Assembly (NCBI GenBank): GCA_018817035.1
Contig: JAHIUV010000005.1
Location: 1-22,129 of the forward strand
From: Candidatus Omnitrophota bacterium
GTDB lineage: Bacteria > Omnitrophota > Gorgyraeia > Gorgyraeales > Gorgyraeaceae
Length of the DNA stretch: 22,129 nucleotides
Reading direction: 5' to 3'
Notes under the pieces: model-generated
What the model saw: only the letters and a program-made list of their open reading frames with translations
Database searches by the model: none
Told to the model about the DNA's origin: nothing
Made by a program: the position numbers and the translations under genes
Part shown: positions 15,087 to 22,129 of the stretch, piece after piece
Numbering within the stretch: the first letter of the stretch is position 1
Layout of the letters: the number at the start of each line of letters is the position of its first letter

Positions 15087-16042
15087 TTTGATAACCCCTT
15101 TTTTGCCTGGGACAACCAGAAAAGCACCGCCATGCGGACAGCTATGCCGTTAGTGACCTGCTCAAGGATCACGGAATTCGCTCCGTCAGCGACTTTACTC
15201 GATATCTCGATCCCCCTGTTTATCGGGCCGGGATGCATGACAATAATATCTTTCTTCGCTTTTTCAAGCCGCTCGTCCGTTATGCCGAATTTTTTAAAGT
15301 ACTCCATTTGCTTAGGGAACGCGCCTTTTTCATCACGCTCAAATTGCATCCTTAAGACGTTTATGGCGTCGGCATTTGAAAGCGCCTCGCCTATATCTTC
15401 CGTAGCGCGAATACCCATATTTTCTATACCCGGAGGGATCAACATTCCCGGCGCGCATACAGTAACATTCGCTCCCAGCTTGGTCAAACCCCAGATATTA
15501 GAACGCGCCACGCGTGAATGAGCGATATCGCCCACGATGCTTACATTCAAGCCTTTTATATTGCCTGTCTTTTTTCTTAAAGTAAATATATCCAGAAGGC
15601 CCTGGGTAGGATGTTCATGCCATCCGTCGCCGGCGTTCACAACACTTATATTCACATGGCGCGCGAGCATCGCCGCCGCGCCTGAACAATTATGCCTTAC
15701 TACTATAATATCAGCTTTTAGCGCCTCTATATTCTTTCCCGTGTCATTCAGGGTCTCGCCTTTTTTTACGCTGGATGTCTCTGTAGCGATATTAATGACG
15801 TCAGCTGATAACCTCTTAGCGGCGATTTCAAAAGACACCCTGGTCCTTGTGGAAGGTTCGTAGAATAGGTTTACCACTGTCTTTCCGCGAAGCGCGGGTA
15901 CCTTTTTGATAGGCCTGTCTAGTATTTCCCTGAAAGAATCAGCTGTATCCAGGATCAGCTCAATGTCTTCTTTGGAAAGATACTCAAGGCCAAGGAGGTC
16001 TTTATGCGTCCACTGCGATTTTTTATTTACCGTTCTGGTCAT
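15083..16042 (-). CDS. pyrB: Aspartate carbamoyltransferase, catalytic subunit
   Basis: Makes carbamoyl aspartate from carbamoyl phosphate and aspartate, the first committed step. The carbamoyl phosphate loop YEPSTRTRVSFE is near residue 61, HPTQGLLDIFTL and VGDIAHSRVARSN are diagnostic, and the aspartate-side VMHPGPINRGIEI is near the C-terminus. I prefer the ATG at 16042 (319 residues) because AAAGG lies seven bases before it; the ATG at 16048 is only one base from that site. It overlaps the end of pyrR by about 20 bases. No pyrI regulatory gene follows, which fits control by PyrR. Confidence 0.96.
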   Translation of the reverse strand: MTRTVNKKSQWTHKDLLGLEYLSKEDIELILDTADSFREILDRPIKKVPALRGKTVVNLFYEPSTRTRVSFEIAAKRLSADVINIATETSSVKKGETLNDTGKNIEALKADIIVVRHNCSGAAAMLARHVNISVVNAGDGWHEHPTQGLLDIFTLRKKTGNIKGLNVSIVGDIAHSRVARSNIWGLTKLGANVTVCAPGMLIPPGIENMGIRATEDIGEALSNADAINVLRMQFERDEKGAFPKQMEYFKKFGITDERLEKAKKDIIVMHPGPINRGIEISSKVADGANSVILEQVTNGIAVRMAVLFWLSQAKKGLSK

Positions 16043-16586
16043 TCTCATGCCTTTCTATAAAAACACGGTCTTCGCCGTCAATCTCTTTCAATTTTACCTG
16101 TACGGATTCCTTCTGCGACGTAGGCAAGTTTTTGCCCACATAGTCTGCCCTTATAGGAAGCTCACGATGCCCCCTGTCTATAAGGATCGCCAGTTGTATG
16201 CTCTTGGGCCTGCCAAAATCTATCAAGGCATCCAAGGCACATCTTATTGTCCTTCCCGTATACAGGACATCATCAACAAGTATGATAGTCTTTCCTTCTA
16301 TATCAAAATCTATCTCTGTCTTATGCACCACAGGCTGATCACCGACATCGCTCAGGTCATCCCTGTAAAGCGTTATGTCAAGCGCGCCCACAGGCACGTC
16401 CATAGCGTCAATTTTCCCGATAGCCTCAGCCATCCTTTCAGCAAGAATATAGCCTCGCGTCCTTATGCCTATTACGGCAAAGTCTTTTGAATCCTTGTTG
16501 CACTCCAGGATCTCATGGCTGATCCTCGTGATTGCCCGAGCGATCTCTTCTTTTGTCAGAATATTAGTCTCCTGCTGAAACCCCAT
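16023..16586 (-). CDS. pyrR: PyrR bifunctional regulator / uracil phosphoribosyltransferase
   Basis: In known PyrR proteins, UMP binding lets the protein grip a leader RNA hairpin and cause transcription attenuation; many also make UMP from uracil and PRPP. The 187-residue length is normal. Features are IGIRTRGYILAERM (39-52), DITLYRDDLS (70-79), the PRPP loop ILVDDVLYTGRTIRCALDAL (102-121) and LIDRGHRELPIRADYVGKN (135-153), the last matching the conserved PyrR C-terminal stretch. GAAAGGA lies seven bases before the ATG. It heads the operon, and its own leader carries a matching RNA site, which strongly supports the regulatory role. Confidence 0.95.
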   Translation of the reverse strand: MGFQQETNILTKEEIARAITRISHEILECNKDSKDFAVIGIRTRGYILAERMAEAIGKIDAMDVPVGALDITLYRDDLSDVGDQPVVHKTEIDFDIEGKTIILVDDVLYTGRTIRCALDALIDFGRPKSIQLAILIDRGHRELPIRADYVGKNLPTSQKESVQVKLKEIDGEDRVFIERHENDQNGK

Positions 16587-16603
16587 AAAACATCCTTTCA
16601 GGC

Positions 16604-16643
16604 AAAAAAAATACCTTTCCGCTCTATCCCAAGCAAAAAGGTA
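16604..16643 (-). terminator. Attenuator terminator in the pyr leader
   Basis: In RNA, UACCUUU pairs with AAAGGUA, extended inward by UUGCUU/GAGCGG with wobble pairs around a GGGAUA loop, and eight U residues follow. This is a standard intrinsic terminator, but it lies between the promoter and pyrR. Its 5' arm can instead pair with AAAAGG upstream, the usual logic of a conditional terminator. Confidence 0.85.
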
Positions 16644-16678
16644 AAATTATATCATTCATTCTATGCATTTTTAAGCTC

Positions 16679-16709
16679 CCTTTTCAACCTCTCAGGGCTG
16701 ATTTAAAGG
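16679..16709 (-). promoter_or_regulatory. PyrR-binding loop (anti-antiterminator) of the pyr leader
   Basis: The RNA has AGCCCUGAGAGGUU (16699-16686), which matches the Bacillus consensus ARUCCNGNGAGGYU at 13 of 14 positions. It folds as UCAGCC/GGUUGA closing a CUGAGA loop, with an AAA bulge on the 5' side and a lower stem CCUUU/AAAGG. A purine-rich 5' bulge under a conserved hexaloop is the described PyrR recognition structure. The AAAAGG used in the lower stem is the same segment that would form the antiterminator. Confidence 0.85.
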
Positions 16710-16727
16710 TATCATATATCTTTATGT

Positions 16728-16755
16728 ATTATACACTATTTCTAAATTCTGTCAA
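16728..16755 (-). promoter_or_regulatory. Consensus sigma-70 promoter of the pyr operon
   Basis: Perfect TTGACA (16755-16750) and perfect TATAAT (16733-16728) are separated by 16 bases. Transcription would begin near 16721, leaving a leader of about 135 bases that contains the PyrR loop and the attenuator. It starts just after the end of the dikinase-like gene. Confidence 0.85.
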
Positions 16756-16763
16756 GATTTTCT

Positions 16764-19700
16764 TCATATATAAGTATCAACTTTAGTTACGGACTTATTG
16801 ATAGTATCTTTTATCGCCATTCTTTCTATTCTTCCTTCATATATTTTTCCACCCGAAGGATTCCCATCTATACTTAATACATCTTCTTCTTTAATTAAAA
16901 TTGCACTGTCAGCTGTTTTAGCGTGTTTTTTATCTTCAAATATTACAAGATCCTGAAACAACCCTATTATGGCCGTTCGATTATTAAGAGTTGCAAATTG
17001 CGCAATATGGCTTGAAGGTCCACCTAACACTGAAATAAAACCACCTATTGCCTTCAACTCCTCTGAGGTAATATCACTGGGTAGCTTCGCTTCATGCAAT
17101 AGAAGTATTACCCCGTCTAAACCTTCGGTTTTAGCTTTCTTATACATAGAAACCGCTTTCCTAGGATCAAATATGACTTTTCCGATAAATGTCCCGCCAC
17201 TAACTCCATTTCCAGTCAATATAGGTGATTTTCTACCATTAAACGGGATATATTCGTAGTTCCTGAAAATATAATTATCTCTACATTGGAGCCACCATAT
17301 GCGACCGTTTTCAATGGTAATCTCCATCTCTTGAGGGTAACGTCTTTTGTTACTTAAAATTTTGGTGTCTCTTTCAAGCTGCCTATAAACATCTTCTCTG
17401 ATAAAATCTTGTAAATACTCTATCTTATACGGTTTAACTAACCCTCCAACAACGTCTCCACCATACGCATTAGGATAAAATTCTCCTGTAAGCTTTTGTG
17501 TTTTATCTAACCTGTCATGAGAAAAAACAACAGCAGTCCCCGAAATAGACTTTTTGCTTTTAAAATTTCCATAAACCATCCTTTGAACAACAACAGATGT
17601 TCCCCAATCATCACTAATGTCTGTTAATTTTCTATGTGCTATAGCTTCCCGTGAATCCCAAGATTCACTAACACTCTTTATCGCTACGGATAAAGCATGA
17701 TAATGGTCTCTTAATACTTGCTCTAACTCATCTCCGTAACCGGCATCTTCTATTGCCTTTTTATATTTAAACGCCAGATTTTTCATCGCATAATCCGAAA
17801 GATCGTCTTTATGATGTACTTTATATTTTAGTTTTTTAGCATCGATTATTTCATCAAAAATTTTAAAATCCATGCCTAAAATATACATGCCGTACGCCTC
17901 TAAAAATCTCCTATAGCTATCGTAAGCAAACCATATGTTTCCTGTCTCTTTAGCAATAGATTTCGCTATCTCATCATTAATTCCAACAAATGGGATTGTC
18001 TTCATGGCGCCGGGAAAAGAAACAAAGGAGCCGCTTCTAACAGAAACTAGCAGTGGATTTTTTATGTTTCCAAACTTGAGAGACATCCCATCTTCAATAT
18101 GGATAACCTCTTCCAAGATTCTGATATTATTTTTTAATTTTTCCGATAGCTGTTGTCCATTGAATTTTTTAATAGGGGTCATAAAAAATGCCTGCGGCAC
18201 AGAAAATCCTAATTTAGCCATCGTCACTAAAGAAGATGCTTTCCCTCCGTATAATCTTCTCAGATACAATCTCTCCTTATAAGGTAAGTCCAGAGCTTCT
18301 TTAAGATGCATAAGACTCAACAAGGGCATATCATCACTTACATAATTTGGCATGAGAAACAGTTCTTTTTCAAGCAATGATACTACATTAATAAAAATAT
18401 TAAGCTTGAATTCTTGTCTAACAATTTGTCTGAACAACTTATCTTCTAATGATTCTTTTATGTCGCCTTTTTTAAAAGATAGTTCTGCGATGAATGGTTT
18501 ATAATTATTGGCAATCGTTTCGATTGTAAGCTGATACCGCTCTCTAATAAGTTTGCAAATATCATGTAATTCAAGAATAGTGTTATAATAAGGGTCGGAA
18601 AAAGTTGCGGAAAATTCTGTCATGGACTTAGGGGAAATATAATCACAATCTAATAGTATGCCTAAATCATAAACAGCTCTGAACAAATCTGATGCTGTTA
18701 ATTTGCCTTCCGCGTCTTTTTTCTCTAAAGAATCATAAAAATCTCCCAGGCTATATAATAAGATTTTTTCGATAGCGTAATCCAATTCTAACAATTCAAA
18801 CCTATTAACACCTTCTGCAGAATCTATTTTTTCTATAAGGTTTATGCGAAAATCAGAAATCAAGCGCAAGATATTTGACTCGTTACCCTCAGTTGTCTTT
18901 TTTGCAAATATAGCCACGTCACGTACAAAATCATCGTCTTTGATCTCGGTATTTGCCAACCATATACTCAATAATTCCAACTTTTTCTGCGAAGTAATTT
19001 CAAACAGTAATAATAGCTCTCCTCTTATCTCTACAAGTAAATCGTATGCCTCCTTTGCCTTGGTATTTTCTTCTTTATATCTACTTCTTAGATTATAGTC
19101 TGCAGGGTTCAGTCGATCTACTCCCTGATGCAATTCACCTATTTCTCCAGTTTCAATAAAATCAATATACTTTTTTACCAATTTTAATGTTTCTTTAGCA
19201 TTGCACCTTTTATGTATACTGTCTCTTATTGTCCCTACTATATTGCTGCTAGGCATTAACACATCATGTAAATATTCACTGGCACTCCAAGCATAATGCA
19301 TTAAAGCATTCTCCCCGTGGCTTGAATCTATATATTCAAGTGTTTTTAAATTATTATAATCATACATAAACCCAAAAATATTCACTATCCTCTTTAAAGC
19401 ATTAAAATCTTCGTAGAATTCAAGTTTATTGACTAGCTTTGTTAAAAGACTTCTTAACAATATCATTTCTGAAACAGGACAAGACTTTATAGATATGATA
19501 TTATTTAAATAAGCTCTGTATGATACCTTGACTATAAAACTCCTCGCTAATTTTAAGACATCCTTATTTTTTGCCTCAACCATGTCTTCTATTTCACTGA
19601 CTAAATCACCATATATTAAAAAATCTTCTATATATTTTTTTAAATTGCTTGGGTCTAAAGTTTGATTAGCAATGTCCATTAAACGATCTTTTCCTATTGT

Positions 19701-19937
19701 CTTGGCAAATTTAAATAATTTTTCATCCCAATCATCACCTATCTCAAAATTCTTTTTCAGATTTGCTAATAAAAGATGCAACTCTGCTTCCTGTATTCTG
19801 TCACGACTTGCAGCAGGAACCCTTAAATGTAATTTTCCAGGGAGATTTAAAGCATAAGTTGTGGCGCATAGAAAAAACACAAGGCTTATCGCCACAACTA
19901 TAGTTTTTAAATTATAAACTTTTTTAAACTTAATCAT
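16764..19937 (-). CDS. Exported PPDK-like phosphotransferase lacking the PEP barrel
   Basis: A 1057-residue protein. Residues 1-29 look like a signal peptide (basic start, hydrophobic 12-24, possible cleavage after TYA at 27-29). About 45-550 is a helical region I do not recognise. About 555-890 is a pyruvate phosphate dikinase ATP-grasp domain: LYGGKASSLVTMAKLGFSVP (562-581), VSVRSGSFVSFPGAMKT (631-647), FAYDSYRRFLEAYG (670-683), DDWGTSVVVQRMVYGN (776-791) and E870-x-E872 with Gln884, matching ATP-site residues. About 905-1040 is the swivelling domain with LGGPSSHIAQ, where His977 is the phosphoryl carrier. The protein then ends: the C-terminal PEP/pyruvate TIM barrel of PPDK is missing. It should autophosphorylate and pass phosphate to an unknown acceptor, as in rifampin phosphotransferase or glucan dikinases. 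Composition is AT-rich compared with the neighbours. Confidence 0.8.
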   Translation of the reverse strand: MIKFKKVYNLKTIVVAISLVFFLCATTYALNLPGKLHLRVPAASRDRIQEAELHLLLANLKKNFEIGDDWDEKLFKFAKTIGKDRLMDIANQTLDPSNLKKYIEDFLIYGDLVSEIEDMVEAKNKDVLKLARSFIVKVSYRAYLNNIISIKSCPVSEMILLRSLLTKLVNKLEFYEDFNALKRIVNIFGFMYDYNNLKTLEYIDSSHGENALMHYAWSASEYLHDVLMPSSNIVGTIRDSIHKRCNAKETLKLVKKYIDFIETGEIGELHQGVDRLNPADYNLRSRYKEENTKAKEAYDLLVEIRGELLLLFEITSQKKLELLSIWLANTEIKDDDFVRDVAIFAKKTTEGNESNILRLISDFRINLIEKIDSAEGVNRFELLELDYAIEKILLYSLGDFYDSLEKKDAEGKLTASDLFRAVYDLGILLDCDYISPKSMTEFSATFSDPYYNTILELHDICKLIRERYQLTIETIANNYKPFIAELSFKKGDIKESLEDKLFRQIVRQEFKLNIFINVVSLLEKELFLMPNYVSDDMPLLSLMHLKEALDLPYKERLYLRRLYGGKASSLVTMAKLGFSVPQAFFMTPIKKFNGQQLSEKLKNNIRILEEVIHIEDGMSLKFGNIKNPLLVSVRSGSFVSFPGAMKTIPFVGINDEIAKSIAKETGNIWFAYDSYRRFLEAYGMYILGMDFKIFDEIIDAKKLKYKVHHKDDLSDYAMKNLAFKYKKAIEDAGYGDELEQVLRDHYHALSVAIKSVSESWDSREAIAHRKLTDISDDWGTSVVVQRMVYGNFKSKKSISGTAVVFSHDRLDKTQKLTGEFYPNAYGGDVVGGLVKPYKIEYLQDFIREDVYRQLERDTKILSNKRRYPQEMEITIENGRIWWLQCRDNYIFRNYEYIPFNGRKSPILTGNGVSGGTFIGKVIFDPRKAVSMYKKAKTEGLDGVILLLHEAKLPSDITSEELKAIGGFISVLGGPSSHIAQFATLNNRTAIIGLFQDLVIFEDKKHAKTADSAILIKEEDVLSIDGNPSGGKIYEGRIERMAIKDTINKSVTKVDTYI

Positions 19938-20017
19938 AATAGTGGCAAAAAAATAACCTTCTTTTGGGCTAATGCCTTCTATTTCTAATGTATATTTTAG
20001 TTATATTGCCTATGGGA

Positions 20018-20047
20018 TTATTATGCCACAAAATATGGATTTTGCAA
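20018..20047 (-). promoter_or_regulatory. Possible promoter of the PPDK-like gene
   Basis: TTGCAA (20047-20042) is followed after 16 bases by CATAAT (20025-20020) or after 18 bases by TAATAA (20023-20018). The leader would be about 75 bases. No strong ribosome site precedes the ATG at 19937. This is the best candidate in the 122-base gap, but the match is only moderate, and no terminator for the upstream gene is evident. Confidence 0.4.
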
Positions 20048-20059
20048 GTAAAAAATAGC

Positions 20060-21283
20060 TTATGGGGTTATTACGTCGTTCTCACTATAGAGCGAGAGGA
20101 ATAAGAGCAAATATTCTTTTATGTGGCGGGTGAGGAGGAAGTTTTGCCTTATATGTTCGCGGCCGTTCTCGCCTAGTTTTTTCGCGTAATCAGGAGCATT
20201 AAGGAGCTGCTTTATGGAAAATGCCGCGCCTTCTATGCTGTGGCACAATAGTCCTCCGTATCTGTGCTTTATCTGGAGAGGTATACCGCCTACGGCAGAC
20301 GCGACAACAGGTTTGCCTTTCCAAAGCGCCTCTGACACAGTAAGCGCGAAGCCTTCCCTTATGGACTTCTGGACAACAACGCTTGCCACGCGCTGGAATA
20401 CATTGATCTCATAAGGAACGTCTTCTACGAGCAAGGCGTGTATATCAGGGTCTCCGCCGGCTGCCTCTAAGACCTGCTTATAGATCTTGTCTGTCTCGGG
20501 ATCATCAGCCGCGCGATTACCCACCAGCAGCAATTGACAATCAACGTATTTTTTTACCATTTTATAAGCCTGGATAACGCCCACGGGATCTTTTAACGCG
20601 TCATATCTTGATATCTGACAAACAATAGGTTTTGCCTGCGGGTCTATTTTATACTTATTCAAAACAGTAGCTATCTCTTCCCCGGTAACTTCCCTGTTCT
20701 TGTCGCTAAAAGGGTCTATCGAGGGAGATATCAGCGCCTGTCTGGGTTTCATGGTATGAGAAAAATGCGCGCTTGAAAATACAGCCGCGTCATATCTGTT
20801 AAAATAATTCCCAAGAAAATCCCAGACTTTTCTGTCAGGTTTGGACACGTCTACATGGCAACGCCATATCCATTTAGCATCCTTCATTCCGGGCTTACGG
20901 TCTATCAGGCCTATCGGCTGCGGGTCGTGGATAAACATTATGTCTCCGCGCAAGTCCATTTCCTTGACATTTTGGGCCGTAACATCATTAAATACGTCCC
21001 ACATCTCTTTTGTTATCAAAGATTCTTTTCCATGCAAGGCATTGTGGATGGATTTTGTTACATTAAAAAATTCCGGAGAGCCCTTTATTACATCCCAGCA
21101 AGTGTCTACCCCCAGATCTTTCATAAGCGGGATTATCTTGGACAATATCTCGGCGACGCCACCTCCTACGGCCGTGGAATTTATATGCTGGATCTTTTTG
21201 CCGCGTAAATACCCGGCAAGTGTCCTTAATTCATCTATGGTCTCTTGTCCGACGATTTTTTTATACCTATTAAGATTTGCCAT
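20060..21283 (-). CDS. TreT-like trehalose synthase (GT4 glycosyltransferase)
   Basis: A GT-B fold glycosyltransferase of 407 residues. The N-terminal INSTAVGGGVAEILSKIIPL (34-53) and FIHDPQPIGLI (117-127) are typical of the trehalose glycosyltransferring synthase group, which joins an NDP-glucose and glucose to make trehalose. WRCHVDVSKP (140-149) belongs to the acceptor side. The C-terminal donor domain has QISRYDALKDP (223-233), LLLVGN and the retaining GT4 signature E310GFALTVSE318 followed by GKPVVASAVGGIP. It overlaps the DUF5752 gene by 14 bases, so the two are co-transcribed. The family is secure; the exact donor and acceptor are inferred, and a sucrose-synthesis-like relative is the main alternative. 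Confidence 0.85.
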   Translation of the reverse strand: MANLNRYKKIVGQETIDELRTLAGYLRGKKIQHINSTAVGGGVAEILSKIIPLMKDLGVDTCWDVIKGSPEFFNVTKSIHNALHGKESLITKEMWDVFNDVTAQNVKEMDLRGDIMFIHDPQPIGLIDRKPGMKDAKWIWRCHVDVSKPDRKVWDFLGNYFNRYDAAVFSSAHFSHTMKPRQALISPSIDPFSDKNREVTGEEIATVLNKYKIDPQAKPIVCQISRYDALKDPVGVIQAYKMVKKYVDCQLLLVGNRAADDPETDKIYKQVLEAAGGDPDIHALLVEDVPYEINVFQRVASVVVQKSIREGFALTVSEALWKGKPVVASAVGGIPLQIKHRYGGLLCHSIEGAAFSIKQLLNAPDYAKKLGENGREHIRQNFLLTRHIKEYLLLFLSLYSENDVITP

Positions 21284-21956
21284 TTTTGATTCTTTCTTCC
21301 ACCACGTTTATTAATTTCTTCCTTAGGTCATCCATTGTATAAGTATAGGGATCCATGGACGTTATCTTTTTGGCTAACTCCGGCTCCATCAAAGATGTGC
21401 CAAGCCAGAAAGAAAAATCATTCGTTTCCTTGTCAAGCCTCAGCCTCGCTTCAAACATATGAAAATATATAGAATCCGCTGAAATATTCCTGAGTATTCT
21501 CAAAAAACCCCTTAGGCTGTCAGCGGAATACCTGGTCGGCAGGATAAAACTTATGCTTTTAATGAAATGAAATATCTTGTCGGATGAGGCAAATCTAATC
21601 TTTACCGAAGGATTCGCGGCTATATAATCTTCTATTGTTTTTACTATTTCATTTCTGAGAGAACGGATAGTGTGATAGCTGATAGTATCTATGCTGGCGA
21701 CTTTTTCACCCAGCACATCTTCGTTCAGGGCATTTGTTATCCAGTACGCAAAGTCATTAGGCGGTTCAGGAGAAAGCTGCCTGTGCTGCTGCAGGAAATG
21801 ATGAGTATGATAATATATTGACGAGCCGGGAACTTCTTTGATCAGACTGAGCAGTTCATCTATATTGGAAGCTTTAAGTCCTGTCAGGACCCGAAGATGA
21901 AGCCTTGTATAAAACCTAAAACTTTTATCTTCTCTTTTCTTTCTGAAAAATATCAT
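21270..21956 (-). CDS. DUF5752-like protein with tandem duplicated domain
   Basis: A 228-residue soluble protein of unknown function. Two halves are clearly related: about 14-112 and about 127-222. Matching pieces are SSIYYHTHHF versus DSIYFHMFEA, NDFAYWITNALNEDVLGEKV versus NDFSFWLGTSLMEPELAKKI, and SLRNEIVKTIEDYI versus DLRKKLINVVEERI. No catalytic motif, signal peptide or membrane segment is visible. I associate it with DUF5752 partly because such proteins accompany TreT-like enzymes; here they overlap by 14 bases. It may be a partner or regulator of that enzyme. The predicted transcription start lies only a few bases before the ATG, and no ribosome site is seen. Confidence 0.7.
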   Translation of the reverse strand: MIFFRKKREDKSFRFYTRLHLRVLTGLKASNIDELLSLIKEVPGSSIYYHTHHFLQQHRQLSPEPPNDFAYWITNALNEDVLGEKVASIDTISYHTIRSLRNEIVKTIEDYIAANPSVKIRFASSDKIFHFIKSISFILPTRYSADSLRGFLRILRNISADSIYFHMFEARLRLDKETNDFSFWLGTSLMEPELAKKITSMDPYTYTMDDLRKKLINVVEERIKNGKS

Positions 21957-21966
21957 ATCAGCAAAT

Positions 21967-21995
21967 ATATTATTATGTTAACAAGGCTATGTCAA
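21967..21995 (-). promoter_or_regulatory. Promoter of the DUF5752-treT operon
   Basis: TTGACA (21995-21990) and TAATAT (21972-21967) are separated by 17 bases. The expected start point near 21960 is only about four bases from the ATG at 21956, which suggests a nearly leaderless transcript. Between this promoter and the terminal repeat (22000-22045) I see nothing else. Confidence 0.65.
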
Positions 21996-22045
21996 CCGAT
22001 TAATAACCATGCATGTAACTGGTGAGTTAACAGGGGAGTGTATAC

Positions 22046-22129
22046 CAATATTGTTCGAGCGAGTGAAACGAGTCGAGAACTCTCTGAGCGTACTTCTCGA
22101 CTACGTCCCGATACTTCGGGACTCCGCTC
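22046..22129. repeat. Composite palindromic repeat, right copy (inverted)
   Basis: This holds the blocks of the left-end repeat in reverse order and orientation: CAATATT (22046-22052), TTCGAGCGAGTG, GAGTCGAGAA, a variable insert, CTTCTCGACT (22093-22102) and the perfect hairpin GTCCCGA-TACT-TCGGGAC (22105-22122). The spacer between AGTCGAGAA and its complement differs from the left copy while the stems are kept, which suggests the stems are the conserved part. The window ends seven bases later. Confidence 0.75.

Noticed and set aside
20026..20050. CAAAAT/ATTTTG hairpin as terminator of the treT operon
   Set aside because: Only six AT-rich pairs, with no T-run after it.

Overview
The window reads as a piece of a chromosome from an uncultivated Gram-negative bacterium. 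My best guess is Candidatus Omnitrophota or another PVC-group lineage. The guess rests on the simplified V-type ATPase cluster with a DUF2764 gene (a layout known from Chlamydia and spirochetes), the pairing of a DUF5752 protein with a TreT-like glycosyltransferase, and large phosphotransfer enzymes carrying export signals. There is no rRNA or other marker gene to prove it. All nineteen protein genes I accept lie on the minus strand, so transcription runs from high to low coordinates. Coding density is high: no gene-free stretch exceeds about 180 bases, and I see no tRNA, rRNA, CRISPR array or transposase.

In the direction of transcription, the right end (22129 to 20060) holds a DUF5752 gene and a TreT-like trehalose synthase gene, overlapping and probably driven by a TTGACA/TAATAT promoter almost on top of the first start codon. 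Next (19937 to 16764) is a monocistronic, visibly AT-rich gene for a 1057-residue protein. It has a signal peptide, a long unrecognised helical region, and the ATP-grasp and phosphohistidine domains of pyruvate phosphate dikinase, but no PEP/pyruvate barrel.

The third block (16755 to 10118) is a pyrimidine operon, pyrR-pyrB-pyrC-endoQ-pyrK-pyrD-pyrF. Its leader has a near-consensus promoter, an almost perfect PyrR-binding loop and an intrinsic terminator, arranged as a PyrR attenuator. Inside the operon sits a PHP-family gene of the endonuclease Q type, which ends in a putative sliding-clamp-binding peptide. A phosphofructokinase-like gene with an N-terminal export or anchor sequence follows from its own promoter, then pyrE. 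Together these genes cover UMP synthesis from carbamoyl phosphate onward; carAB is not here.

The last block (7131 to 127) is a V-type ATPase operon: E, DUF2764, A, B, D, I, K. Its K subunit has the ligand pattern of Na+-binding rings.

Several repeats mark gene junctions. A 41-bp near-palindrome occurs three times (pyrE/atpE, endoQ/pyrK, pyrC/endoQ). An unrelated perfect 18-bp hairpin lies at pyrK/pyrD. A 14-bp tandem repeat separates atpB and atpD. A G-rich minisatellite is embedded in frame in pyrK. The two ends of the window carry inverted copies of one composite palindromic element, so the window may be a whole contig broken at a dispersed repeat.
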